A stretch of DNA of 64,000 nt, from the NCBI GenBank assembly GCA_944472135.2, contig OX235270.1, forward strand, positions 138,399,632 through 138,463,631, read 5' to 3'. The position numbers and the translations under genes are program-made. Shown one piece after another: positions 45,960-57,592 of the stretch (its first letter is position 1; each line of letters begins with the position of its first letter). The DNA is from Trichobilharzia regenti. Lineage: Eukaryota; Platyhelminthes; Trematoda; Strigeidida; Schistosomatidae. The notes under the pieces were generated by a model that worked only from the letters and a program-made list of their open reading frames with translations, had not been told where the DNA came from and did not search any database.

Positions 45960-46570
45960 TTTGAACGAGATCACTTCGCTCACTTATCTAGAAAGTGTCT
46001 CTTCAAATACAGGCCCCTGAAAGAATAAGGCTATTCAAACCAAATTCGAAAAGGTAAGGCACGCCTTCATCACTCTGAAATCAGTCTGGAAATCTTCTGC
46101 ACCCAGCATTACAAAGAATAAAATTCAAATTTTCAACATTAATGTTTTGTCAATCACTTCCTATACATCACACGTCATGAAAAGCATTTTTAACAGGCAG
46201 AATTTTATCAACCGCTGCCTTCGGTGGCTGCATAACAAAGGCGAGATGGTCAGCCAGAAAGAATAAGGAAGACAAAAATCTGCGAACGAACTAATCAAAA
46301 ACCAATTGCTTAACAAATACAACGAAGAAAATAGACATGGACTGCTCACACGCCTAGAAGACCGTTGGATGACATCAGTGGCTAGTCCACCTAATGTAAC
46401 TTGAATGGGAAACGACATGTTTGATATTGAAGGAGATCGTTTGAAGAGGGGATGAAACCTTTTGGTAATTGTGGGGTAAGAGGAAGAGAAATGCAGAGAA
46501 AGGGGCGAAATTGAGTCGAGCTATTGAAGCTGTATTTTCTTATCGGAACCCAAGGGAACAGTAATAATAT
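45960..46570 (+). mobile_element. RTE-like 3' fragment
   Basis: The + strand has the decayed C-terminal block (TCACTCTGAAATCAGTCTGGAAATC, AGCATTACAAAGAATAAAATTC, GATGGTCAGCCAGAAAG) and the 3' end GGAACCCAAGGGAACAGTAATAAT. Inactive. Confidence 0.75.
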
Positions 46571-47394
46571 ACATGTACTAACTTCTCGTTTGGGCCCAAA
46601 GAATTCGACCCCAGAAGCCAGTCACCAATAAGTCAGTAATGGTCTTATTTCCAATGCTCGAAATTCATAATTACTTTTGTTTGATATAAGTAACATATAG
46701 TCGTAGATGCTCCTCTTTCCTGTTGACAAATAATTTTTAATCAAAGAGGATGTTAATTTTTTCCATGCTGCCTAATGAAAAAATTCCGTTTTTCGAAAAC
46801 AAAAAACAGTTGTCTGTGTGTGTATGCATGGTTGCTTACACTCAAGTTTACACAACTTCTGTAGTAACGAAAGTTAATTAGATTTTTTTTTAAATTCGAA
46901 TAGAAATGATTTTTTTGTTAAACAGGTAGTTTATCTTCAAAAGGAAGTCACTCATCTAACGCTGGTCAGAGTCTATCAGATGACAAACGAAATTAGGATA
47001 ACTTAACAGTTAACTGCCACTATCCTTTCTCTCTCTGCACATCACTGCTCCATCGCTACAACACAGTGTTTATTAGTTTAGATTTAAAAAGGAGGCATAT
47101 CCTTTTCATTTGTCTCTTTCGCATGAAATGGTATTTTTACAGTAAACATGGATGTTATGTTTCAGGTATAAATGACACATGTTTCACGGCTAACATTTTA
47201 ATGCTTTTCCTATGACTAATAAAATGTTTTTGTAATAGGAGGTTTAAAAAAATTTAATAGATTATACCGATAAATCTGAACAAACAGCTTCCTTCCTGTT
47301 CAGTACTAAATAAAGTGATTAAAATAGTACCGTTTACCCTCATATGCAGCAATAAATAAAAGCCATATATATATATATATATATTTGTGCACGC
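46571..47394. other. No recognised feature
   Basis: A+T-rich stretch that includes a (TA) run at 47365-47384. No exon could be supported. Confidence 0.35.
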
Positions 47395-48070
47395 ATAAGG
47401 ATATCAAAATCAGGATTAGAAAGGCAGGGGTAACTTTCATCACTCTGAAATCAGTTTGAGAATCTACTGCCCTAAGCATAAAGCGTTGGTGGCATAGCGA
47501 TAGAGTGCCCGCCAACCACGCAGATGCTACGGGATTCGGTCCCTGGCCCACGCATTCCTTTGCCTCGATAAGCCAGTATTAAGACTAGTGAAGAGGGGAG
47601 GTTAGGCACGGGCTGACATCCCGTAAAAAAACACCTCTACCGAGACTTCAGGGCTATTGCTGGAAGCTCTGGGAACGTGAAGGAATAAAAATATACATAA
47701 AGAATAAACTTCGAATTTCCAATACCGATGTTAGGCCAGTTATTTTGTATGGTTCGAGGACCTTTTATATCATGGAAACCATTTTGAACAGGCTGTAGAC
47801 TCTTCTCAACTTTTGCCGGCCAGAAAGAATTAGGAACACGGAACTCTAGGGACAAACCAATCAACGACCCGCTTCTCAATTCCAGTGAAACCTGAATAAG
47901 GAAAGACGAGTTTGGCATAGTTCCGAGGGTGAAACAGAGGTGATCGTGCGGAAAGCAGATTAATGCTCATAGGAAACAATGGAGCCAACTAAATAGGACT
48001 GCAGAGAACAGGAGAAATCAGAGATGTGTTGTTGATACCCTACATTCCCCGCGGAAACCTAGCGAATTAA
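47395..48070 (+). mobile_element. RTE-like 3' fragment split by a SINE
   Basis: The + strand reads the same C-terminal block as other copies (CACTCTGAAATCAGTTTGAG, then after the SINE AATAAACTTCGAATTTCCAA and ATTTTGTATGGTTCGAGGACC). The fragment is interrupted at 47484 by a SINE-B copy. Its 3' end is near 48065 (CGGAAACCTAGCGAATTAAATAAT). Confidence 0.75.
47484..47695 (+). mobile_element. SINE-B copy inserted into an RTE-like fragment
   Basis: Head GCGTTGGTGGCATAGCGATAG, a decayed body and a short A-rich tail. The 7-bp CATAAAG lies on both sides (47477-47483 and 47696-47702), and the host element continues on both sides in register. Confidence 0.85.
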
Positions 48071-49972
48071 ATAATAATATTTATCTCTGCAGTAATCCCT
48101 CATTATTCAGAGCTGCATTTAGAGACGTCGCTTTTGGGTTATTCTGCTCCACCAGTGACTGCAACAGATACATTAACTGGTCACTTGGAAATAATGTATC
48201 ATTTACCAAGCCCTTAGTGCAGACGCTGGTTTAATTCTATAAGTTAATTTTAAAGTTTGGTCACCAAGGTTGACAAGTAGCCATCGTAGTTCAGTTCACT
48301 ATCTTGTTAAGTGATTAGAGACAGTCCACTGGATGGCCTGATGGTAGGAAGCGCCAAAAGACTTATTTGAAACTATGTAAAACATTGTTAAACCAAGAAA
48401 ACTGCATAACTTCAGGCCCCCACCTAGAGGTAAGAGGGTCAGCTTGTGTTTAGACACTAAAAATTCCGTCCTTTTGTGATACAGCTTTATTCTGACCCAA
48501 CTTCATGATGGCTGCCTAATTACAACGCTTAACTATGGTTATCTAAGGGACATTTCTGTACGATTAAATATTTAAGAAATTCCACTCAGTCAGTCACAAA
48601 CATATCGGGTGTTCGTATTTAACTCAATAAATTATAGGAAACTGATTGGTTTTAGTACTTTTCACAACTGAATGACATCTGTTTTAACAACCAAGTAATT
48701 ATGAAGTCAATATTTTGGTTCATTTTCCTAATTAGTCTGTGTTCAACCGACTTTACTGTAGTTATTTCATTACACAAGTTGAACTACTCACAAGTAGTAT
48801 AAAGTAATCTGATAAATATTACGTTCGGTGTGACTTCAAAATATTAGCAAAACTTGACTATCGGTTACATAACATGTTCTAGTCACGTCAGTGTGGTTGA
48901 GTGAGTTGTTATGATTTACACTGACAAAAAGACTTACTTCACTAGAATTCTAAATGGTTGGCTTATTCATTCACATAAAATTCTAGCTGCATTTACGAGA
49001 TACAATAAATGCATCAACCTAAATTTCCTACATTTTCCACAGTTTTCCCCTGATTAGTGCTTGAATTCCAGTTAAAGTGTTCACTGAGGCAATATAGGAT
49101 ATGATTTATTTGCGTTTTTCTGCATGAAATAGCTTAGTTGTTGTTACCATTGGATACTTATTGCGTATTCACCAAAGCATAAAATAATCAAGTGAAATAA
49201 TAATAACAATAAACAGATAAAACTTTTAATTGTCAAAATCTAAGTGATATTGAAGTTTGTAAATAATTCCGACACCAATTTTTTTCTTAGTAAACTGGTC
49301 GTATTTTCTTCATAAAAAAATAAACAAAAGTAAGTAAATCATCAAAGCTGCTTACAAATAGAATAGTTTTCAATGGTGTGGAACTGAATTAAAATATGTA
49401 AAACGAAGGCTTAATCACTTTACTATTAACATTAACTGTATATTCTGTGAGGATAAACTTGTGATTTCAATATACCTGAAAGGTGATCAAATGAATGTAA
49501 ACGGAAGAAATTTCAGCTTCAGAGTAGATTCATGACGGCATCGATATCAGTTGATGAGAATTTGAAAATCAACGAGAACTGAACATTTGTTTCGCACTAC
49601 TCTAAGACTTCTCAGTAACACGTTCCAATAACTCCGCAAGAGCCAGAACAGAGGACCCGAAGTTTACATGGTCTGTGTATTACCACATAGGTACTGGCGA
49701 CAAGTTTATTGAGTCAGATATAGGTGAGATTTCCCCAGTAAAACTGGATTCCAATGATGCCGAATTTGGAATTCATCGGTTATTGCATTCCAAGTCGGTA
49801 GCCGAATGGAAAGGTGTTATCCTCGTAAACGTTTCTTGGCTTCGTGCTTGGTAATTTGATGGATGTTCGCATATGAAAACTTTTAAAGCAGAGTGAAAAA
49901 GCTGTCCACTATCCACTGACTTGCAGTTTCAAATGATTAAGAAAACTACCAGGAAACTAATAGAATTCCCTT
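48071..49972. other. No recognised feature
   Basis: About 1.9 kb of A+T-rich DNA without a supported exon, RNA gene or clear repeat. A short segment near 49641-49690 resembles 53170-53200. Confidence 0.3.
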
Positions 49973-49987
49973 CCAGCAAAGCATTTT

Positions 49988-50221
49988 TTTATTTCCTCCA
50001 CGTTCCCAGTGGAACATAAGGCCTCAAGATACAGGCTTGATGTTTCTGTAGCAGTGGCGATTATTTTTACAGGATGGGGTTGGTAGCCTCATGCCCAACC
50101 TTCCTTCTTGACCAGTCTTATTATTGGTTAAGTGAGGTAAAGCTGTGGGCCGGCTGGGAATCGAACCCCGGACCATGTGCATGGTCGGTGAGCATGCTAA
50201 CCGCTATGCCACCGAGAAACA
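49988..50221 (-). mobile_element. SINE-B copy with 15-bp target-site duplication
   Basis: A full-length copy in reverse orientation: A-rich tail at 49988, body, and tRNA-like head near 50145-50213 (box B GGGGTTCGATTCCCAGCC on the minus strand). The 15-bp CCAGCAAAGCATTTT flanks it at 49973-49987 and 50222-50236. Confidence 0.9.
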
Positions 50222-50369
50222 CCAGCAAAGCATTTTGCAAATAGATTTCTTTTGATGGCTATCATCTCAGCACATTCTAGTATGCTCCCTTTACATTTTT
50301 ATATATCTAAATCTTGAAAACTGTTTTATTATTTTTCTTGTGATTCATACAACAATAATGTGTTTTGTT

Positions 50370-50558
50370 ACAGATAAGACCGGTTGTCTACCACCTGCGC
50401 ACCTAAGGTTTTGGAGTTAAACTGTTTTTCATGCCATCTGATTATGTATTCCTCTACTCTGATTTGCAAAGCACGGTAACTCCTCCCTGTGTGTTGCAAA
50501 AATACATCGTATGTCTTCAGACAAACTCCGTTTTCTAACAACGCTATTCCCAGTGGTT
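50370..50558 (-). mobile_element. Penelope-like GIY-YIG relic
   Basis: The minus strand reads E-N-G-V-C-L-K-T-Y-D, then Q-H-T-G-R-S-Y-R-A-L-Q-I-R-V-E-E-Y-I, the shape of a GIY-YIG domain of a second PLE type (T-G-R-S-x-x-x-R-I-x-E-H). The copy is short and is cut by the neighbouring SINE at about 50563. Confidence 0.45.
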
Positions 50559-50562
50559 GTGT

Positions 50563-50790
50563 GCGTTGGTGGCACAGCGGTAGAGTACTCGCCAACCATG
50601 CAGGCAGTTCGGGTTCGATCCTCGGCCACTGACGCACTCCTTTACTTCGCTAAGCCAGTATTAAGACTGGTAAAGAGGGAAAGTTAGTCATGAGGCCAGC
50701 AACCCCATCCTGTCAAAAAATACAATCACCACTGCTACAGGAACTTCAAGCCTCTAGCTTGAAACCTCGTGTTCCACTGGGAATAAAAGA
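50563..50790 (+). mobile_element. SINE-B copy
   Basis: Full tRNA-like head (GCGTTGGTGGCACAGCGGTAG; box B GTTCGGGTTCGATCCTCGG), body and a short tail. The flanking ATTCCCAGTG/ATTCCCACTG may be an aged target-site duplication. Confidence 0.85.
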
Positions 50791-51743
50791 AATTCCCACT
50801 GACTAAACAAACTAACTGTTTTGAATAAATGTAAAACGTTTCTGTTAGCAGGTTTATAAATATTTGACCTCAAAGTATACAAGCAATACATAGAAAGAGG
50901 CAGAGAGAAGATAAAAATAGAGTAAAAGGGAGAAAAGTAAGTAGATGTGGAGGAAGTCACTTTTCAGCGACTCTATTTACATATTTACAGTGGAGTTAAA
51001 TCCTGGTAGTATTATACTCAAATAGGCGGCTTGACATACACACTTACTAGTGCAATCTACTTCTCTTTGTAAAAGGACACTGGAATTCGTCAAGACAAAA
51101 ACTTACGACCCTTTTCCCGATAAAACAATCAGTGTTTAACCTTAGGCTGTCTTGGTAACAATGTTGACAATATTCTACTTTTATATAATATACATACCAT
51201 AAATTATGCTTTTTCTCTTATCTTTGATTTTACTTTATTGAGTTTTACTCAATTTATGTTTTATTCTACATTTACAGTTAATTACTGATAAAATTATTTG
51301 AGAAAATCTAGTACTCTCTTATAATTGTTTCACTTTTGTTAAAGTTACTTGTTTGGTAACGACAAGTGGCGAAATGCTAGAGGTATCTTATCCTCTCTAC
51401 GATTTGTTAACTGCATATGCCTGAACCCAAAATTCGACAGTGGCACCAGAATACAAGCTTTCCAAACATCACAAATGTGTCCACTGTTCAACCCAGCTAT
51501 GCGTACAACTTCACTTATACAGTGAAGTTTTGTTTTCATTTTGTTTATGTTATACTTGTGAGCTCCTGCTAATAGTTTTGATATCTTACATCGTCCTTAT
51601 GTTGTTCAGCTAAATATTCTCTGAAAAATTACCATCTATCATGTTGATGATCTGCTTCTTACTTCTCAGTTAACTTCATTCCCTTATCAGACTGAATAAA
51701 ATCCATTTCCAGAGTTGTAATCGTCATTACATTTTATTTTGTT
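50791..51743. other. No recognised feature
   Basis: A+T-rich DNA. A minus-strand segment near 51115-51175 ending at GTAAGT is open but lacks an acceptor and family signals. Confidence 0.3.
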
Positions 51744-51757
51744 AATGGGATGATAAG

Positions 51758-51987
51758 TGCGTTGGTGACATAGTGGTTAACACACTCGCCGACCATTCAG
51801 ATGGTTCGGGTTTCAATCCCCGGCCACAGACACACTCCTTTACATCGTTAAGCCAGTAGTAGAGCTGGTAAAGAGAGAAGGTTGAGCATGAAGCTAGCAA
51901 CCTCATCCTGTAAAATTAAACACTGCTACAGATACTTCAAGCCTTCTAGCTTGAAGCCCATGTTCCACTTGTAACGTGAAGGAAAAA
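51758..51987 (+). mobile_element. SINE-B copy with aged target-site duplication
   Basis: Head GCGTTGGTGACATAGTGG, a well-kept body and an A-rich tail. AATGGGATG occurs at 51744-51752 and 51988-51996, followed by similar but mutated bases, consistent with an older duplication. Confidence 0.82.
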
Positions 51988-51996
51988 AATGGGATG

Positions 51997-53229
51997 CTAC
52001 AGCGAATGAAGAGGAAACAAATTTACTCACAACTAACAACTCACACAGTTCGAGGTAATGAAATTTCGCCAAATATTCCGCTGGGGACCAAAATTATTCA
52101 GATCACAATACGTAGTGTAGTCGAGATGGTCAGAAATGTTAACAACGAAAATGAACATAAATGTATGACTACACATACTGTCGACTGATTGATACCTATA
52201 TTTGAATACTGCTCAGATTAACCGGTGTTTAAATGGCTTCTATCTGGTAGCAAAAACACTACTTGATGATGTAAGAGTTAGCCGACTACTCAGAGAGGAA
52301 ACAGTCGGATTTCAAAGTATTAGGACTGATATTATGGATTCAGAGTTTTTTAGGCAATCTCATGTTCTGAGAATGTTAGCCTGTTGTTTAAACTACTGAT
52401 CGATTTACTAGTAACAATGAAATAAAGGCATTATTTCAACCCTCTATTCTATCAACTCCAGATCCAGATGCCAGTTTCCAGATTTTCAATGGCTTCTGGA
52501 CGGGTGTCATGAAATTCTAATGAATAGCCGTGTCTTTTGGAGTTCACCATGTCAGAGTGAGACTGTTGCTCATCTGTGGTATTGGTTGGCAGAAGCACAA
52601 TGTTGCGAACTAACAGAAGTAGGGAATTCACTGGTCACTGAAGTCGTACTCAGCGACTGAATGGGCTGATATCTTAACTTGAAGGTCCGGTTTAGGTTGG
52701 ATCCCTGATGATTTTGTGGGAGCGTACTGATAATCATTCGTCTTTTAACCAGTTTGTTATCTGATATATAGATTGAACATGAAATGCAGTTTGAAATCAT
52801 CCATATTTGATATCCACATGAGGGTACAGGTATTATCCTAATTTATTATGTTTTAGCGTTTAAGTAAATCCAACACTCGTATGTGTAATTCCTCTGTGAA
52901 CAAACAATAACCAGAGAGTCATTGAAGTCTAAGAAGCTGTCGCTTCACTTTCAGCTGCACATACATTTGACCCTCATCGAGTTATAATCCGTCCATTAAA
53001 TGAAAATTAAGCTCCTTATCTGTGTTATATTATAAATTCCATTCGATTTGCATTTAATAATGGCAGTAAAAGCATGAATTACTTTTGTATATAATTTTGC
53101 ACCAAGCAATATCAGTTAAGTGATATTATTAGTTAATCAGAATTGGCTAATCGTATGTCGAATGTAGCTAACTCCGCAAGAGCAATTAAACTGGTAAATA
53201 CACATGGAGAGAGGAGGAAATAGGAATTA
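51997..53229. other. No recognised feature
   Basis: Several short open frames (for example 52202-52399 +) have no splice or family support. Confidence 0.3.
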
Positions 53230-53560
53230 TGTCTTTAGTCCATGAACTGAGTAGTCACTGGCAAATAATAGTAAGTCAAGTTCATTGTCGAATTTTTGAA
53301 TACCTCCTGTCTTCGCCAGGTAAAAGTCCGAATAAAGCTATAAACAGCTCAATACGTGCTCATCTCGTCGATATTGGATATCAAGTTGACACTGACAGAG
53401 CTTTCAAAGCTACTTATTGTATTTCATCCAACTTTTCGCAAGTAATGCAAGTATAACTTTTGCATACACAGTAGGCATCTGGAATTCATCTGAATATAAG
53501 CGAAGTCTTTGTGCTCAAAAGAAATTTGTGCCGTGGCTGTTATACATGGTATTTATGAAG
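53230..53560 (+). mobile_element. Penelope-like element, C-terminal relic
   Basis: The + strand reads S-S-I-R-A-H-L-V-D-I-G-Y-Q-V-D-T-D-R-A-F-K (the S-S-I-x-x-H-L-x-D-T-G-H block), then in another frame L-C-A-Q-K-K-F-V-P. Truncated and frameshifted. Confidence 0.6.
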
Positions 53561-55646
53561 TCTTACTACAGATTTCTCTTCTAGCCTTAAAGCTGATAAT
53601 TCTTAGTGACTTACACAACCTCATGATGAATATGATTTTCGTGTAGAACTTCATATCTATGACTATGAAGCTGCTGATAGGGATCTCAATGCAAAAGAAT
53701 GCATTTCTTCTCTCACTTTCTAATCTGAATGTGTAGATGAGAATTTTTAGGCTACATATATGGAAAGGACTAAAGGAGATATGCAGCTGAATCTTTGCTT
53801 GTGTTTTCGATTTGGCCATAAGAATGCTTTAAAACCATCTCACATCTTAGTATAATTATTGTTACTAAACATGATCAGTAAGAAAAAACGGTTTATAACC
53901 GAAAAGGTGACTCAATGTGTCTAAATTGCAATAAATATTTTGTATAAGTTCGTTGACGTACTTATGAGTAGTTTAAAAGTTATCACAAAATATTTAAAGA
54001 CATTGAGGGAATGCGAATGTCGCCATGTTTGTTTCAAACATCAAAATTAGTTTCTGTACTTCAGAAAATAGAGAAATGGCATACAGGTATCCTTGCACAG
54101 GTGAACCCATAGTCACAGAAGTTTGCACTTAAAAATTTTCTTTGAAGATAATATGTCACACTTATTTCCAGATCAACTGATTTAGGTACTGACTGTCTTC
54201 TGTAACTCTAATATGGAGAGATAGGTGGATTCTCATTACACACTTGTGATAGCACATACATATATTAATTGTTAAATACACTTAGATGTGATTTCTTTGT
54301 TCAGATGCTGGGAGAGTTAATAGGTTAGCAAAACATAACGGATCCACGAATTAAATCAGTTCCCAAAAAAGCTGTCTTCATGACTCTACTGTTCAGGAAT
54401 GATTTCTCAAGTTCCATCACTCAAAAATATTCGGAGAGGCACTTCATAGAAGTTATTGCCCAGTGAGCTCATTTTCAGAGGGTAAACAAAATTTATGTTG
54501 CCATGTATTTCCTCCCAGCATCTGAACGAAATTATCACATTAGGCGTACTCACCAATTAACATGTGTGTATATGGCCTTGTGAAAATAAAAGCTACTCAG
54601 CCGTCCCTGCAGGTTAGGTCTAAACACCACACTCAAAATCAAATGACTCTGGAAATAGATGTCCCACTTCATATGTCACAAAGTAGATTTCATGAAACTT
54701 GTTGTTTGTAGGCTATCGGCAAATGGCGTTAAACTTAGGTTTTCTGCCGGATGACACTCATCATCAAGGCGCAGTTGTAACCTAGAAAAGAATGATGTCC
54801 TAATGAATATCCTGTATTATACAGGACGACAGTGTTATTCTTATTGTTAATTATAATTGTAGAAGAATTTATTACTCACATAAATATATCACAGTATTCC
54901 TATTTTCTATTGTCCTTTCGTATTACTCAGTACTGATTCACTAAGTAAAAATGCAAGTCGATCAATTTTTTAATCTTAACTATCCTATTTTAGATCTTAT
55001 TAACATCATAGTATCTCATCCTGTATAAAATTTTTATCAATGAGTGCATAAATTGCAGTCATGGAGATTTTTTCAGGTCGCTTAATTTACTATAATCTAC
55101 TAATCTATATTCGTTCAATAATTTTCTCTTTTTCTGAAGGTTTTCCAATCTCTTGATCTACCCCGACTGGTTATTATTACGACATCAAAAGGTGACCTTA
55201 TAAACACCAATAGATCGAACAGCCTTACCTGATTTAGGGTCATTTGACTTTATTAGCCTACGCTGTCTTTTGTCATTGATTTAAGTACTACCATCATATT
55301 AGTTTTGTTGCAAAATTTTGTGTAGAGTCTTAAAAGTTTCTTCCTAATATGCAAAAATTACAAACGCTTCGAGAGAACAACTTATATAAAGATGTATTTG
55401 TAATAAGAAATGAGACAAGGTATTATCCCTCATCAGATTCCTAAACCCAAAAGTTTTTTAAAAGAAAGCTGATTAGGTGTCATAAAATATTCTAAAATGT
55501 CAAGTTTTCTCAGTTCACTCAGTTCAGTTTTGCTACAAATTTGAGGACTAATGTTCATTCGTATTAATGAGACAATTTTAATGTGTTGAAAACAGAACAC
55601 GTCTCCACTTCCTTCAATATATAAACTCAATATTAGGAGAAACGTA
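53561..55646. other. No recognised feature
   Basis: About 2 kb of A+T-rich DNA. No exon, tRNA or repeat could be supported. Confidence 0.3.
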
Positions 55647-55656
55647 CAACTAACAC

Positions 55657-55889
55657 GTGCGTTGGTGGTATGGCGGTTGGGACGTTCGCCAACCATGCAA
55701 ATGGTCCGGGGTTCGATCCCCGGCCACAAACGCACTCCTTTACCTCACTGAGCCAGTAATAAGACTGGTAAAGAGGAAAGGTTGAGCATGAGGCTAACAG
55801 CCCCATCCTGTAAAATAAACACTGCTACAGAAACTTCAAGCCACTAGCTTGAGGCCCTATGTTTCACCGGGGAACGTGAAGGAAAAAAA
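55657..55889 (+). mobile_element. SINE-B copy, best preserved
   Basis: A complete tRNA-like head (GCGTTGGTGGTATGGCGGTTGG; box B GGGGTTCGATCCCCGG), full body and A7 tail. A near-perfect 10-bp duplication flanks it: CAACTAACAC at 55647-55656 and CAATTAACAC at 55890-55899. Confidence 0.9.
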
Positions 55890-55944
55890 CAATTAACACA
55901 AGCTGGAGAATGAACATTGTATATTAGATATTTTATTTTTATTC

Positions 55945-56165
55945 TCTTGCTTTTCGTGTGGAATATAGGACTTCAAGCTGCAGGCATGAATTTTCAGAAG
56001 CAGTAGCGTTTAACTATCACGAGATAGGGTTGCTAGCCTCATACCCAGCCTTCCCTCTTCACTGAGCTTTCTGCTGGCTATTGGAGGCTTAGGAGTGGGT
56101 TGGTCGGAGATCAAATCCCTGACCGCATTCTTGCTTAGCATACCACTGATCCATCGAAGGACAAT
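55945..56165 (-). mobile_element. SINE-B copy, degraded
   Basis: The reverse complement of the body (GGGTTGCTAGCCTCATACCCAGCC) and a decayed head (GAGATCAAATCCCTGACC). It lies only about 45 bp from the previous copy, in opposite orientation. Confidence 0.7.
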
Positions 56166-56243
56166 TCGCTATTTTTTATTGTAAAGTAAAGAGGACAGAA
56201 GAAGAAAAACTGTACACGACTATGTTTAAAATGTCAAACCTAC

Positions 56244-56460
56244 CGTAGAAGATATTTGGACACCCTATAAAATTTATTAAGAAGCGTTATATAGGCTAGA
56301 AGTAAGAGAAATAAGAGTAAAGGAAACCCTAAAAATATCATGAATAAAAAAAAGAGTGTAGGTCTCGATAGTATTGTACAAACCTGACGTAGGATAGCAT
56401 TCCAACCTGCAGATGCACTCAGAGACAAACCTCGTTGATTTAAGAACCATATATAGTCGA
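56244..56460 (-). CDS. Exon of an unknown membrane protein
   Basis: A 217-nt open segment on the minus strand with a pyrimidine-rich acceptor (TTTTATTATTTTGCTTAG) and donor CG|GTAGGT. It enters in phase 1 and leaves in phase 2. It encodes a short polar stretch (L-N-Q-R-G-L-S-L-S-A-S-A-G-W) and then a strongly hydrophobic segment of about 30 residues starting P-T-L-F-F-L-F-M, enough for one long or two short membrane passes. A basic tail Y-R-V-S-K-Y-L-L follows. No repeat family matches it. I do not recognise the protein. It lies upstream of the Kazal exons on the same strand, so it could be a neighbouring gene or a distant exon. Confidence 0.42.
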
Positions 56461-56713
56461 CTAAGCAAAATAATAAAATCTGTAAAATGCCTACAACAAT
56501 ATAGATCAATCAAGTAGGATAGGGACAGCTAGATGACCAGGACCCGTGAATTTAACCAAGTGTAGGATGATTATCCTAGGTAGATGATTAGATTGCAGAA
56601 AAATTCGGCAATCACAATCCACGCATTAGTACACAGTTAACCAATAACGTAGTACAGAGAAACACTACTCCAACTTTATATAGTCAGATGAAGGAAGAAG
56701 TTGTTCACTGTAT

Positions 56714-57073
56714 TATAGGATTTCATCATGAGCTGACATTGGTTAGAGAACCATTAAAAAGCCTGGAAGTACTGAACAGTTGATTCGTCCTAGTTATTTT
56801 GACTCTTCAGCAATACGCACCCACCGGGTTTTGAACCCGGGACCGTCTGGTTACAAGGCGAGCTCGTATACCATTAAGCCACTGGGACCCGATCCAATGG
56901 CTCATAAATTCTAACTTCTGCCAATTCACGAGCTAGTGCGACCTCTAGCCAATGTCTTTGGCGAGTATTTGTCCTCACACCCGACTCCCAGGTTTTCAAT
57001 GGTTCTCTAACCAATATCAGCTCATGATGAAATCCTATAACCAATCAAATCCCTACAAACCAACACTTGAATA
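56714..57073 (-). mobile_element. SINE-C copy folded back on its tail, with target-site duplication
   Basis: On the minus strand it has a tRNA-like head (GTCCCAGTGGCTTAATGG; box B CGGTCCCGGGTTCAAAACC), a hammerhead at about 56765-56818 with core CTGAAGA and GAA then T, and the tail to 56714. At the other end (56988-57039) the tail recurs inverted, a 52-bp near-perfect inverted repeat with 56714-56766. The 13-bp TTGTTCACTGTAT flanks the entire unit at 56701-56713 and 57074-57086. Confidence 0.88.
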
Positions 57074-57086
57074 TTGTTCACTGTAT

Positions 57087-57399
57087 CTTTCATCGTCAAA
57101 ACTAAAATTAACACAGTGAAGAGGAATGACACACCACGGATACCAAAGATATGGAAAATACTATTTCTAATAAGGTGAAAAGAAAGGAAATGGCGTAATT
57201 AAACAGACAAAATCTAAGAATGTTTAAGTGAGTACTTTGCGATGATTGTGAGCAATAGATTTTTGTCCAGCAGGTCATCACTATATAATACTGCTTTTGC
57301 TGCACACTGAAGATCAAATGAACAACCTGCCAGAAAGAATTAGAAACAAAAACGTCTGACTGAGAACAAACCAACCAAAAGCCGATCGCTCAAAATATT
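57087..57399. other. No firm feature
   Basis: The open frame at 57108-57374 is unsupported. CAGAAAGAATTAGAAAC near 57336 is a trace of the RTE-like family. Confidence 0.3.
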
Positions 57400-57592
57400 T
57401 ATTTAATTAATTTTTGATTACAGTTTGATTCCACACCGTAATTTTGGTACAAGTATGGAATTTTCAGCGTGGATATCGGTAGCCCAGACTTCGCAGGCCG
57501 ACCATAGATATCAGGTGTGCGTTGGCCAGGGTTCGAACCTCGGACCATGTGCATGGTCGGCGAGAGTCCTAACCACTGTGCCACCGACGCAC
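57400..57592 (-). mobile_element. CR1-like tail joined to a SINE-B head
   Basis: 57400-57470 resembles the CR1-like 3' tail (a TTTATT.. start, GGTACAAGTATGGAATTTTCAGC). 57512-57592 is the reverse complement of a SINE-B head (AGGGTTCGAACCTCGGACC, TGTGCCACCGACGCAC). The SINE body is missing between the two. Confidence 0.6.

Noticed and set aside
50368..50637. 89-codon frame read as one protein
   Set aside because: It joins a SINE head to a GIY-YIG relic across an insertion border, so it is chimeric.
51115..51185. Minus-strand open segment with three cysteines ending at GTAAGT
   Set aside because: No acceptor with a pyrimidine tract and no Kazal or EGF spacing.
55210..55270. Donor-like GTAAGG with a basic open segment on the minus strand
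   Set aside because: Stops close upstream and no acceptor.
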